Of a DNA stretch of 34,799 nucleotides, positions 18,867-29,560 are shown in pieces (within the stretch, counting starts at the first letter, position 1; each line of letters begins with the position of its first letter). This stretch comes from Chromera velia (taxonomy: Eukaryota > Sar > Chromeraceae): NCBI GenBank assembly GCA_018398765.1, contig JAHBMJ010005176.1, positions 37,930-72,728 of the forward strand, read 5' to 3'. The notes under the pieces are model-generated. The model saw only the letters and a program-made list of their open reading frames with translations, was not told where the DNA came from and ran no database searches. The position numbers and the translations under genes were made by a program.

Positions 18867-21800
18867 ATGAGACGACGTGCTGCAGAGAGTAATCCGACCG
18901 CTGATTATCAGCGGAAAAGAGCCCGTATGGATTTTTCGAAAATCTTTCAGGTTCCTCTTCTGCCTCTCACCGCCCCGCTTGCGGAGCAACCAGACGGTCT
19001 AAAGCTTCCAATGTACACCCACCAGAAGAGGGCTCTGCAGAGAATGATTGAGATCGAGAGAGACAAGCCGACTGTCACAATTGACAAGAGAGTCTGGCAC
19101 CCTCGTGGAGGTATTTTGTGCGATGAGGTCGGGGCTGGAAAAACAATTGAGACTCTATCTCTTTGTCTCGCTCGTCCCTTAGATCCTTCCAGCGGGCATT
19201 CCTCTTCCTCGTGCAACGGGGGTGACCGGGGCATGGCCTCCAAGTGCAACGTCATCGTGACACCAGCTCACCTCTTTGAACAGTGGAGGGCCGAGATAGC
19301 AAAGTTTCTCGACTCCCAGTTCAAGGTCCTGCACGTCAAGGACCACACAGACCCCCTTCTCCGGAACGTGGCTGCGTGGAAGCAGGTCGATTTTGTAGTG
19401 ATCACATTGGAGGCTGTGCTCCGTTCTGTTGCGTATGACAAGTACATGAACGAGGCAGGGAGGGCGCCCGTGTGGAATCTGAGATTTGCCCGTCTGATCA
19501 TCGATGAGTGCCACGACTCCATTGAAGACAACCCCGACCACCTCCCCGGAAGAATCCACTCCAGCGTGGACGAAACCTCGGCCGCGACCCTGGCACTTAC
19601 CGGTCTGGATTGCCAGTCTTGCTGGTCAGTTTGTGCGGATTTGCGCTTTTGGTTTTTTCAGAGCGTTGATCCTTTTGTTTTCCTTCGTATCACTTTTTTC
19701 CGTCGTTCTTTTTCTTCCCATTTCTGCCCCACTTATCTTTCTTTCCGCTTCTTGTTCCTATCTTCACCACTGTTTCCGACCAGTTTTCCGTCCCTGCTCT
19801 CTTCGATGCCTCCATCATTTGCTTCCCTTTTTTCCCATCTTCCCGTTGCTTTCCGCCTTTTTCTCCTCCGTTCTCACCAGACTCATTCTTGCTCTTCCGA
19901 CCATCCGGGCTCCGTCCCCTTGCGTCCATCTCCCTGCCGCCTTACACCCTTTGATTCGCTACAGGTGCATCACTGCAACGCCGTTCAAACTTGGGGACTC
20001 CAGCGTGCGTGGCATCATGAAGATCCTCCACATCCACGTGCGCCTCCGTGTGTCCATGAATCCCTTCAACAACTCCAAGACCGTGCTCCCCCCCTCAAAC
20101 CCCTTCGAGATCTTCAAGAGAGCCCTCTGTGTGAAAAATCCACCGAGGTCAAGTGAGCTTGCCCAGGGAACAGCAGCAGGAGCAGGGGGCGGCGGGGACC
20201 CCCCCCCCATCCGGACTTCCGTCCATGTAGAGACCCTCAAATTCGCTTCGGCGATTGAGAGGGCGTTCTACGAGGAGGAGGCGAGACAGGTGTTTTCACT
20301 CAACGCCTTCCACTCCCAGTTTGACGCCCTCAGACAGCTCTGCTGCCACCCCATGTCATCAACAAAGTTTAGAGACAGACTGAAGGAACTGGCAGCATCA
20401 GGAGGGAAAGTCAACGGAGGTAGGTCTGTGTGCTTGTGGTCACTTTTTTTCTTTGTTGTTCTTTTTTTTCGCCCCTTATGCATCCGTCTGACCGTCTGGC
20501 TGTCTGTCTTTTAGTCTGTTGTGTCCATGAAGAAGAGGAAGGAAAGAAACCATACAGTCTGTCTGTTTGACTAACTGACTGACTGACTGATTGTGTCTTT
20601 TCTGCATGTGTACCTCTTGTCCGTCTCCGTGTAAGTGGGTCTGGCTCTCAGTGGAGTCGTCTCCGTCCTTTTGCTCCCTCCCTCTGTGTTTCTCTCTGAG
20701 CAAGCCAGCCAGCCAGCAAGGCAGTCAATCAAGTTGAAGAGACCGACCTGTCTCCATTGAATCACTGTTCACGTCAACGGATGAGGTTACACAGATACAG
20801 CCTGTCTAGCTCGCTCTTTTTGTTCATCCAACGAGAGCGATTCATCTGCAGTGCCTATAGTGAATTTCTCCTCGGGTTGCTGTTTTTGTGTCTGTCTACA
20901 GCTCAACAGAACCCGTGCCTTTCCCTCGAGTCTGCGAGGGAGTCGATGGTCCTGTCCAAGAAGAAGGAGGCGGAGGACTTGAAGGGCAGAATTGCCAACA
21001 ACGAATACTTGATCAAGATCATTTTCAACACCCTCGCACTGATCAAGGAGCTCCGCCCCAAAGACTCCTCGATCGACACCGCGACCGTAGGTCTCACCTC
21101 TCCCCTCAGTTTCGATCCCCTCATCCCTTGCAGAATGAGGGTACCGAACAGCGGAAACGGGTACTACGAGAAGAGGGTGAGAGTTTCGGACAGTCAGATT
21201 CGGTCGATGAGCACAGAAACTCTTCGGCATTGGGTCAGACTGAACACCGAGCTTGTGCCTTCCAACCGACAGCAGAATGCTGATCTTGAGAAAAAGATTA
21301 AAGAGGTGAAGAGAGAGGCCGAGTACTTCGACGGCCTCGAAGAGAGACTGACGGGTGGGGGCGAGGGGTCAGAGTCCGCGAAAGAAAGGGAGGGAAAGGG
21401 AAAGGATCGAACGGCCGACTGCATGATCTGTCTGGAGACAGGTCTGCGTCGCATTGCAGTCCTCACGGGTTCTGGGGACGTGACAGGGTGCGGTCACTTC
21501 GCGTGTGAGAAGTGCATGCGCATATGGATCCACAACCACCCAACATGTCCGACCTGCCGCCAACCGGTCGCAGAGGACAACAAGGAGGGAACAGGGAAGC
21601 AGTGCTACAAAGTCGTCGACCTTGGGGCAAAAAAAGACGAGGAAGAAGAGAAGATGCTGCCAGTGCCCCCCGACGTCAGACGGTCAGTCGACAGAGTAGG
21701 TGCGGCAAGTTACTGAACTTGAAGAGCCTCCCTCTAACTTTTTTTCTCTTCTCTGCATATGGTCTTCCCTCTCCCTGACACCATTTCACTCCACTCTTGG

Positions 21801-23259
21801 CGTCCGTCCATCGTTACCTGACTATGGCTCCTCCAAGCAGTCCGTCAAGTACAGCCTTTCAGCTGGAAAGCGCTTCCCTTCACCAGCCATCGACTCACCC
21901 ATGCGGCCTTTTCCGTCTTCCCTCTCTACTGTCTTCCTTCTCTGCTTGTAGGTACGGGAGCAAGCCCGCTGCCGTTCTCCGGTCGGTCAAGAAGGTCCTG
22001 GAGGAGGACCCCACGAACCAGGTTCTGATCTTCTCCACATACGACGGCAGTCTGGAGCTCCTGGCACGGGCCCTGAGGAACGAGAAGATCGCCTGTCTGA
22101 TCATCACAGCCCAGACAGGAAAGGACGAAGCACAGAGGAGAAGGGAGGCTGAGATCAGAAAGCAAGCTCAGCAAGAGATGGCTGCAGAAGCGGCCGCAGC
22201 TGCCCGGGCCTCGGGGGGAGGGCAGCAGCTTCTCCTGGATGGCTACGCACAGGCAGACGCAGAGAGAGACGATGAGAGACAGTCAGTTAATGCGTGTACA
22301 CAAGCTTGCAGAGATGAGGGAAGAGAAAGAAAGAGAGAAAAAAAGAGAGGCGCGTGTAATTGAAGGAAGGAATAGCCTGTGCTCTTCTACAGGGTAGATG
22401 GACGGATGAATGCGGTTTTGGACTCACTCTACAATTCCCACCAATCTTCTGAACTTCTGCCCTCAACCTCCCGAAGAAAAATGAAAGTTGGAATCCCCAA
22501 AAGAAAGCAAATCAAAGTGTACGTCTTTGCAGAATCAAGAAGGGCAGGCAGAAAGAAATAAACCAAACAGCGCTCAAGACAGCATTTCCGTCTTCAATCC
22601 TTCATAAGACAGCATTTCCCTCCCACTGCAAGAACGTAACCGAAGAGATCTGATACTTGGTTGTCATTGCAGAGCCGCGGGGAGAGCGAAAGGTCGTGGA
22701 GGCAAAGCCCAACAACAGGCAGCAGCAGCGGCAGCAGCTCAGCAGAAAGCTCCCAAGGTCAGGCAGATAGAGATTCTCTGTCTGATGCAACTGGCTTTGC
22801 CGTATCCTCTTGTATGCTTTCTGTCTTTTTTCATTCCCCGTCTATGGTTTTGCTTCCCTTCAAGTGTCGCTGTGCCTTTCAAGAAAAGAAGAGCAAACGT
22901 CGTTTCTGTGGTCTCCTTGCAGCCCGAGCTTGGTCCCGACGGCGTCCCTCTGTCTCTGTCTGTAGGGGAGCGCTTCGAAAAGTTCAAGAATCCTCAGGAC
23001 CCCACACGCGTTCTTCTGTTGCACTCCCAGGACGTGGGCGCAGGGGGGAACCTGCAGGTGAGGGGGGGGAGGTTGACTGTGGAAAGCCGCAGAGGGGCAT
23101 TTGGGATGTTTCTTGGACGGTCTATCCATCTATCTGCCTTCCAGGTTTCTGATGTCGAGAGCATGAAAGTCTCTTTGGGACTGGAAACGGAAATCTGACA
23201 TCCAAATGACACGATTCGGAAAGCTGAAAGAGAGTTTCTTTTGGCTCTGCACTTGGGGA

Positions 23260-23300
<41 letters not shown>

Positions 23301-24202
23301 ACTTCTCTTTTGATTTCCTTTCTGTGGAGAGTCTCCTGATTCAATCTCTTCAAACTTCATTGCCACAACGAATGAATGAATGAATGGATGCAGGTTGCCA
23401 ACTACGTGATGTTCCTCGAACCTGCGGGGAACAATCTCGGGGCCGCGGTGGATCTGGAGACGCAGTGCATCGGCAGGGCTGCACGCATCGGACAGACACG
23501 GGAGGTGCATGTGCAGTACTTCGTGATGAAGGACACGGTGGAGGAACAGATCTTCAAAGCCGTGCAGGAGGGCAGACGGAGGAAGGAGAGGACCCTCCAG
23601 AGGCAGCTGGCTGCACAGGCTGAGGCACAGGGAAGGGTAGCAGCAGAGGCTGCGGCAGGATGGGGTGAGGGGAATCTTCAGGGTGGAGAGAGTGATCCCA
23701 GAGGGGTTTCTGCTCTGTCGTCTTCTTCCTCATCATCCTCGGGCGGGGTGGGAGACGCGGCGCTTTTGGGTTTCTCTGCGTGCGCAGCTTCAGACATGTC
23801 GACATCTGCCAGTCGGGGCTCAGGTCAGCGTCTTTGGATTTTTTCTTTCTGTTGCCGTCTCCGGTCCCACGCGGTCCTCTGTCTTCTTCTTTCCTCTCTG
23901 TCTCGCCGTCAGTCTGCGAGTTTGTCCCTATGCCTATCTGCGTGTAAAGAAAGAGACACATTGTCTGTCCGCCTGCCTGTTCTTTGTTTAAGTGGTGGGG
24001 GAAAAAAAGAAACAGAAAAAGAGGAAGAGGAGAAAAATTCTTGAGAGAGAAGGTCTTCCTGTTCGCCTGCTTGGCATTCTGTCGGCCTGCCTGCCTGCCT
24101 TGCCTGCATCCTTACCTGTTTGTCCCTGCATGTCTCTGCCTCACCTTGTTGCATTGCAAACGATTTTGTTTCTTTCTTTTTTTCTTTCTTTCTTTCTTTC
24201 TT

Positions 24203-24237
<35 letters not shown>

Positions 24238-24795
24238 TCACCCCTCCACTCAATCTCAAATAACGAACACCTCGGAGTTTTGAGCAGTCAGGCTTACTTG
24301 CTTTCTCATGCCCCTGTCACCCACATATCTGCAGCGTCCGTCCCGGCTGGAGGGAGGTCTCTCGTTTCCTCAGAGCGGTCTGTGCCCGTGTCCGCCTCTG
24401 CCGGTGTCTCTCTGAGAGCTGAGATGAGAGAGGCGGACCAAGGGGAGGTCCCAGGACCGATTGCCGAAGATGTGGACATGGGAGGAGGAGAGCCTGAGGC
24501 TGAGGGGGTATTCGAGGGGCAGTCTCAGCAGAGCAGCGCTGCGAGCGCCCTGGGACAGGGAGGGTGGGAAGGAAGGGGGATGGGTGGAGAGAGAGATGTG
24601 CCAACAGAGGGGTCTGCAGGTTCTCCGGGGGCATCTCCTCAGATGCCGTCAGTCGGGGGAGGCAGAGACAACCCTCTCGGGGCTCCGGCATGTCCCATCT
24701 GCTCACAGATCTTCCCTCCAGGGACCTCGAACCGTTCCGTGAATGAGCACGTGGACCTGTGCCTCAACGGACAGTGCCTGCAGATCGTCGACTGA
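18867..24795 (+). CDS. SNF2-family ATPase with inserted RING finger and C-terminal UBZ4-like zinc finger
   Basis: Eight exons joined by hand: 18867-19624, 19965-20419, 20902-21682, 21952-22281, 22673-22757, 22923-23057, 23394-23823, 24335-24795 (1144 aa). ATPase lobe 1: DEVGAGKT (residues 86-93), VIVTPAHLFEQW, LIIDECHD (DECH at 213-216) and WCITATP at the exon 1/2 join. A RING finger (about 578-624: CMIC, CGHFACEKC, CPTC) sits between the lobes, the arrangement of RAD5, HLTF and SHPRH. Lobe 2: VLIFSTYDGS, RVLLLHSQDVGAGGNL, then QCIGRAARIGQTR and the VEEQIF tail. Lobe 2 carries an Ala/Gln-rich insertion of about 90 residues. The C-terminus has C-X2-C-X15-H-X3-C (1111-1134), a UBZ4/RAD18-type ubiquitin-binding finger. 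Expected role: nuclear DNA-translocating ubiquitin ligase in replication-stress tolerance (inferred). It lacks the HIRAN domain of HLTF and the H15/PHD parts of SHPRH. Exon 5 and the start of exon 6 are the least certain joins. Confidence 0.88.
23260..23299 (+). repeat. CT microsatellite in SNF2 intron 6
   Basis: About 40 bp of CT dinucleotides within intron 23058-23393. Confidence 0.9.
24169..24236 (+). repeat. TTTC then TCTG microsatellite in SNF2 intron 7
   Basis: A TTTC run turns into a TCTG run within intron 23824-24334. The rest of this intron is C/T-rich with no other feature. Confidence 0.9.
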
Positions 24796-27322
24796 CTGAC
24801 CAACTGACTGAATCTGATGGGTTTTCTCTATCCTCCTCAGAAGAGAAGAGACTTGTGTGGGAGAAGAAATTCAGGGACACTGTTGCCGCTGTGTCTCTTT
24901 TCTTCTCTGATGTGAATGGAGAGACATGCTCGACCTCCTTCGCTAATATGCTGATTTTGATCGTGTTGGCATGCTTGCTTGGTTGGAAGGAAGAATGGAG
25001 AAATCGTGCATGAATGCAGGCGGACAGCAGCTGGGTGGCTCCGTGGTTGCACGGCAGTGAGAGAGAAGTGTGAGCAAGAGACTCGCGTGACAAGTCTGTC
25101 TTGTTGTTTCACACCCAATCGATCTCTCCTTTCTCCCTCATTGCAGAGATGGACCGATCCGGCAAAGGAGAAAACGAATTTCCCTCTTTCAGCCTTTTTT
25201 TGAAGTTCCCCGTCTCTCCCTTCTTTTCTGAATGATCTTATTTTTTTCATGCCAATTTGTGTACACCCACTAAAAGAAAACGGGTGAGAATGGGTGTTCT
25301 GCATTTCGGTTCTCCCTCCACTCCACCCACCCCTTCTCTCCCTTTTGATTCGACCTCGTTTTCTTTCTTGCATAAGAAACAACTGGGACAGAATAGACCG
25401 GTATGACGGAAGATAATTGGAGCATTGTGCTCTCCCTGCTCCTCCATCCAATTTTTGTGTTTCATGATCCTTCTTTCAAATTGACTGGCTGTCTCTCAAT
25501 CAGCATGCATGCGCTGCTTATCGCAAAATGACGATCCAGTGTGAAGGTTCCGTGACTGCGTGTGAACTTGCACGATCGCATTGTTTTTCGTCGCCGACGA
25601 TGTTTCTCCTCTCTGTTCTGCCGAGCAGAGATAATCTCGATCCCACGCTTTTTTCCGTGTACGTGGAAAGCGCGCGTCGGTCCATTCGTGCGCAAAGGGG
25701 ACCTGAAGGTGTGAGGTCCCACTCGATCAGGAAAGGATGCTGTCGAATCTGGAAAACTGCATGGATTTCATGCATCCTTGCGGGGCAAATTTGCGAATCA
25801 GTTGAGAAGGTGAACAACGGGACTCCGTTCACTTTCTTCGATTGAGACTCGAGGGAATAATTCCATTTCGTGTTGTCTGGCGAATTTGCATACTTTTCGT
25901 TTTATGCTTGGAGCCCGCGATGCGATAGCAGGGCAGTGTGCAAATCCCAAAGTCGCAAAATGCGGGAGCTTTTCACCAACTCCATCCTTAATGTACCTTA
26001 ATGCTTCCTCATCTTGGTTTGCACTAGTTTGCGGCGAACTTTGCGCATGCAAAATATTGTATGAAATCGGCAATCATTTAGTCTAACTGAGTATGCATTG
26101 GGTTTTCTGATAATCGCACTGTGCTTTATCATGTTGCTATATATTGAACCCAGTTCCGACCAACTTTCAACTAGAACTTTCAATTGAATGTCTCGATCAA
26201 TGTATATATGCATGTTACATCGTGACTTTATGTTGATTGCTAAATTTTTTTCTGCAGAATAATGCCAGAATTGTAACAATTGTTTGTTCTTTGTGAATTG
26301 TTCTTCATTTTTTTTAGAGTCATACTAGTAATATAATGAAATAGCCACAATAAAATTTAAGTTAAAGTTTTAAGGATTAGGATTAGGATTTATGTTCCAG
26401 GTTGCCCCGCGGTCCACTGCCGGGCCTCGACTTGCACTGTCGAAAAAATAATAAAATTTACCATAACACAGTAGACTGTCAGTAGTTTTTGTGTTTTAGA
26501 AAGGTGTTTAATCATGAAACAGTATCAGAAACATGTTTATTTTCTAGTTGTTTAGTAAAAAAGGTTTTTAAATTATAAGCAGCGTATAGGCCCCCCTTTT
26601 GTATACGCATATGCATCAATATCTATCAATAATACAATATCCAGATCTAGATTCAGATGTGTATGCATGAAAACAGAGCCTCTAATAGGAGTTAGACTAG
26701 GAGTTAGGGAGACTGTAAGAGACTGTTAGACAATGAAAGCTTCAGAGTCTCAAATATTCTAGCTTATTCTTACTTATTCTAGCTGTAACTTACTGTAACT
26801 GCAAAGGCCCTATGCTTAGTATCCATGGTTAGCATTGGTTTCTTTTATGAAGTTATCCAGCGAGGTCGTGGAATGTCCTGGCTAGTGTAGGCTCGTGTTC
26901 TAGAGTGTCTGTAACAGTGTAATCGCTGAGAGACTGTGAGAGTAACACATAGCGTTTATAGTTGTGCGACATATGCATGTGGCTGTTAATTTCGCGCGCA
27001 AATCGCGCGTACTCGCAATTAATTTTCCATGCGCGCTCATGCATGCATATGCATAGATCGACATATAATAAATAAGTTAACTTCTTGATTGCAACGCCGT
27101 GCACCTATAATAATAATGTAAAAGGAGAGCCTCTTCCTGCCAGCAGCTTCGTGAAAAGTGGTTACAAGTGAGTAGTATGGATAGACTGCGCATGATTTAT
27201 CACTGCCTGAACGGCTTGGTTAAAAAGTAGATATCGGTGTATGTGTACTTGTGCAAAAGCCAAGCAACAACTGCACAGTTGCACTGTGCTGTAGACTGTG
27301 CTGGATTCACCGATTCCAGATA
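24796..27322. other. Intergenic DNA
   Basis: The first part is probably the 3' UTR of the SNF2 gene. From about 26100 on it is AT-rich. Three GGATTA-like units lie near 26373-26390. No RNA gene and no coding frame with recognisable motifs is seen. The last few hundred bases should hold the promoter of the gene at 27323. Confidence 0.45.
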
Positions 27323-29560
27323 ATGATGATCAAAGGCACTCGCCTTGTACAACGTACGTTGACATGCTTTCGTAAGCCGTCAAGGGTCGGTGGAGCAAGA
27401 TCTGTTTCAGCGGGAAACTCACACTCTTCACTTCCTCCCACATTTAACGCTTCTCGCGGAGTCCAACCTCTTCCCGCACGGCATCTGTATCACACCTGTC
27501 GAACGCTTTCGACCAGAGGCATCAAGTTTCTTTCGAAGGAGTGCGAGTGCCCTGATGAATCTGGGTCGCCAAGCGGGGGGTTGGTCTCCACTCTGCGGGG
27601 ATTATCGGAATGCCGAAGAGCCATCCAAAAAACAGGCACCAATGCACGCGCTGAGTCTCATTCCAGCTTTCGTCACGCGATAGAGCAAGCCGCGATTTCG
27701 CTTATCCGTTCGGCATTCCGCCAGACAGAAGATTTTGAGGGTCTTGAAGAGCCCCCCATTCCCCTGCCACATTTTGCCAGAGCCGACATGGCAGTAAGGC
27801 CAGCAGGTTGTACAGAAGACCTGTGGCTGGCTGTACAGGTGAAATCCACCACAAGAGAAAACCGTTGGGCCATGAATCGGCATGAGGGGCGACGGGCACC
27901 TTTCTGGAGTTTTAAGCGCTTGACTGGTTATGAAGGCATGTGTGTCATCTGTGTTTCTTTAGAGCGAGGCATTCAACACCCACCTAAAGTCTGGCTCTTC
28001 GCTGGTACCGCACTCAACTATTTGAGCAAAAATTTGACCTTGACCCGAGGGGGGAAGCATGATACAAAAGACAGTAGGTGCAGCTTCGACCAGAATTGTG
28101 AGCAAGGACGTCATGTGGGACTGTCGTTGCGTGAGATCTGGCGGGAGGCGCGGAGAGGTGAGAGCTCCTACCGCCTCTATGATCTGCGCACCCTGCAGAC
28201 TCAATTAAGCCCCAATCATCTCGCAGAGTGGAAAGCGCTTCAACAGTCGCTTCTCTTCTTTCAACGCATTCAGTGTCGCGTAGAAGTCCGAGAAGCCCCT
28301 TCCCCCTTTCTCCCTTACGACTTCGAGGTTCGCCTTGCGGGTTGTCCAGCAGCGGAGTGGAAGAGGGTACAGTTAAAAAGTGCCCTCTCTAACAGCAGAA
28401 AACGTCTTGCCGTAGTAAACTCACAAAAGATGGTAAGGCGACAGTGGATACCGTACGGACAAGACGATTTCGACCTGTTTTTGGTCAGCCCCCCTCAAAA
28501 CGGCAGCACCGATGCCGTTCAACATACAGATGCTTTTCAAAGGGGGATTAAAACTGGCTTTGCTCCTAATGCCTCAGGACGCTGGCCCTTTTTCTATTTG
28601 ATTCCAGTTGAGGAGCTGGTGAGAGAGGGGGTTGTACGTGGCGTGACTGACGATAAAAAGGGGGTGAGAACCTTTTGCCTCGATTTCTCACCTCAGCACA
28701 TAGAGCCTGCCAACCCGAAATTTCGTTCGACGCGTCTCCTCAAGTGGCGCCTTGGTGCGTCCTCTCTGCCATGCGCAGGGAGGCAAGTCTCTGAGCTTCT
28801 CAGCTCGGAGAGCCGAAGGATGTTCTCAACGTTTCACACTATTCCTGATCTGCATTCCACAGTGCAGACTCCAACCCTCAAGTGCTCCACCCCGCACACA
28901 GATGCTTCCGTCAAAAATCGAGGGTTGATTACAGGAGCAGGCGTTTCAGAGCTCCCCCGACTCAGGCGTTTGGTCCGTATCCCTCTAGGCCCTGCAGATC
29001 CTTTGCTGAGGGAAGAAGAGCAGCCTGTTTTCATCAAATCTAAAAAGCTCTCTGTCCAAGAGCGCTATGCCACTGAAAGAGCTGCCATTGAGCTGCTCCG
29101 AGAGAGCTTCAGCAGAACAGAGTTCTTCGAAGGGCTCGAGGAGCCTCCCATTCCACTCCCTTTCTTTGCACGGGCTAATCTTGCAGTGCGGCCCACTGGG
29201 TGCACAGAAGATCGATGGCTTGCGGTGCAAGTAAAATCCACAACACGAAACTCCAGAATCTTTCGTGAACATAAAGAGAGGCCACTGCCTCGTTGGGAGT
29301 TTCATAACGTCTGTGGGTATTCCGGAATTCCTGTTGTGTGCATTTCTCTCGAGCAAGAATTGATTGGACCACCGAGAGTTTGGCTTTTCTCAGGCGATTT
29401 TCTGCAGAATTTCAAACACCCTGGCAAGCTCTGTATCACGCTAGGTGGCAAGCATGACATACAAGAGAACAGGTGCAGCTTTGAAGAAGGCGGACCACAT
29501 GGGCATCACGTCGGGCAGGCACTGCATTCCATATGGGAAGGGGCAAGGAGCAGAATCTGA
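27323..29560 (+). CDS. Duplicated PD-(D/E)XK-like protein with organelle-type presequence
   Basis: An intronless frame of 745 aa from ATG 27323; an in-frame GTG lies further upstream. The first 72 residues contain no Asp or Glu and about 13 Arg/Lys, with many Ser/Thr, which looks like a mitochondrial (or other organelle) transit peptide. Unit 1 (about residues 119-498) has two related modules. A1 has ADMAVRPAGC (D155), then AVQVKST (Q172, K174). B1 has YDFEVRLAGC (D333), then RVQLKSA (Q350, K352) and DDFDLFLVSPP. The spacing D-(15-17)-Q-X-K with following hydrophobic strands fits the PD-(D/E)XK nuclease fold, as in QxK-type homing and restriction-like enzymes. A conserved GGKHD-(4)-RCSF block and HVG-(4)-IW follow A1. 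Unit 2 begins near residue 582 and repeats A (N619 in place of Asp; Q636, K638 kept) until TGA at 29558. I do not recognise a named family. A nuclease function is inferred from motifs only. Confidence 0.7.
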   Translation: MMIKGTRLVQRTLTCFRKPSRVGGARSVSAGNSHSSLPPTFNASRGVQPLPARHLYHTCRTLSTRGIKFLSKECECPDESGSPSGGLVSTLRGLSECRRAIQKTGTNARAESHSSFRHAIEQAAISLIRSAFRQTEDFEGLEEPPIPLPHFARADMAVRPAGCTEDLWLAVQVKSTTRENRWAMNRHEGRRAPFWSFKRLTGYEGMCVICVSLERGIQHPPKVWLFAGTALNYLSKNLTLTRGGKHDTKDSRCSFDQNCEQGRHVGLSLREIWREARRGESSYRLYDLRTLQTQLSPNHLAEWKALQQSLLFFQRIQCRVEVREAPSPFLPYDFEVRLAGCPAAEWKRVQLKSALSNSRKRLAVVNSQKMVRRQWIPYGQDDFDLFLVSPPQNGSTDAVQHTDAFQRGIKTGFAPNASGRWPFFYLIPVEELVREGVVRGVTDDKKGVRTFCLDFSPQHIEPANPKFRSTRLLKWRLGASSLPCAGRQVSELLSSESRRMFSTFHTIPDLHSTVQTPTLKCSTPHTDASVKNRGLITGAGVSELPRLRRLVRIPLGPADPLLREEEQPVFIKSKKLSVQERYATERAAIELLRESFSRTEFFEGLEEPPIPLPFFARANLAVRPTGCTEDRWLAVQVKSTTRNSRIFREHKERPLPRWEFHNVCGYSGIPVVCISLEQELIGPPRVWLFSGDFLQNFKHPGKLCITLGGKHDIQENRCSFEEGGPHGHHVGQALHSIWEGARSRI
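27677..28816 (+). repeat. PD-(D/E)XK-like unit 1 (modules A1 and B1)
   Basis: The unit runs from RHAIEQAAISLIRSAF to about CAGRQVSELLSSE. The same order reappears about 1392 bp downstream: FEGLEEPPIPLP, AVRPxGCTED, WLAVQVKSTT, VWLF, GGKHD, TLQTQLS, LPYDFE/LPHDIE, SPPQN/SPQNE, FFYLIP, RLLxWRL. Putative catalytic Asp and Lys are intact in both modules of this unit. Confidence 0.8.

Noticed and set aside
26373-26390. GGATTA-type units as a telomere-like repeat
   Set aside because: Only about three units, not a known telomere repeat, and isolated in AT-rich DNA.
27251-27322. GTG start for the PD-(D/E)XK-like gene
   Set aside because: Eukaryotic nuclear genes rarely start at GTG, and ATG 27323 begins a good transit-peptide-like segment.
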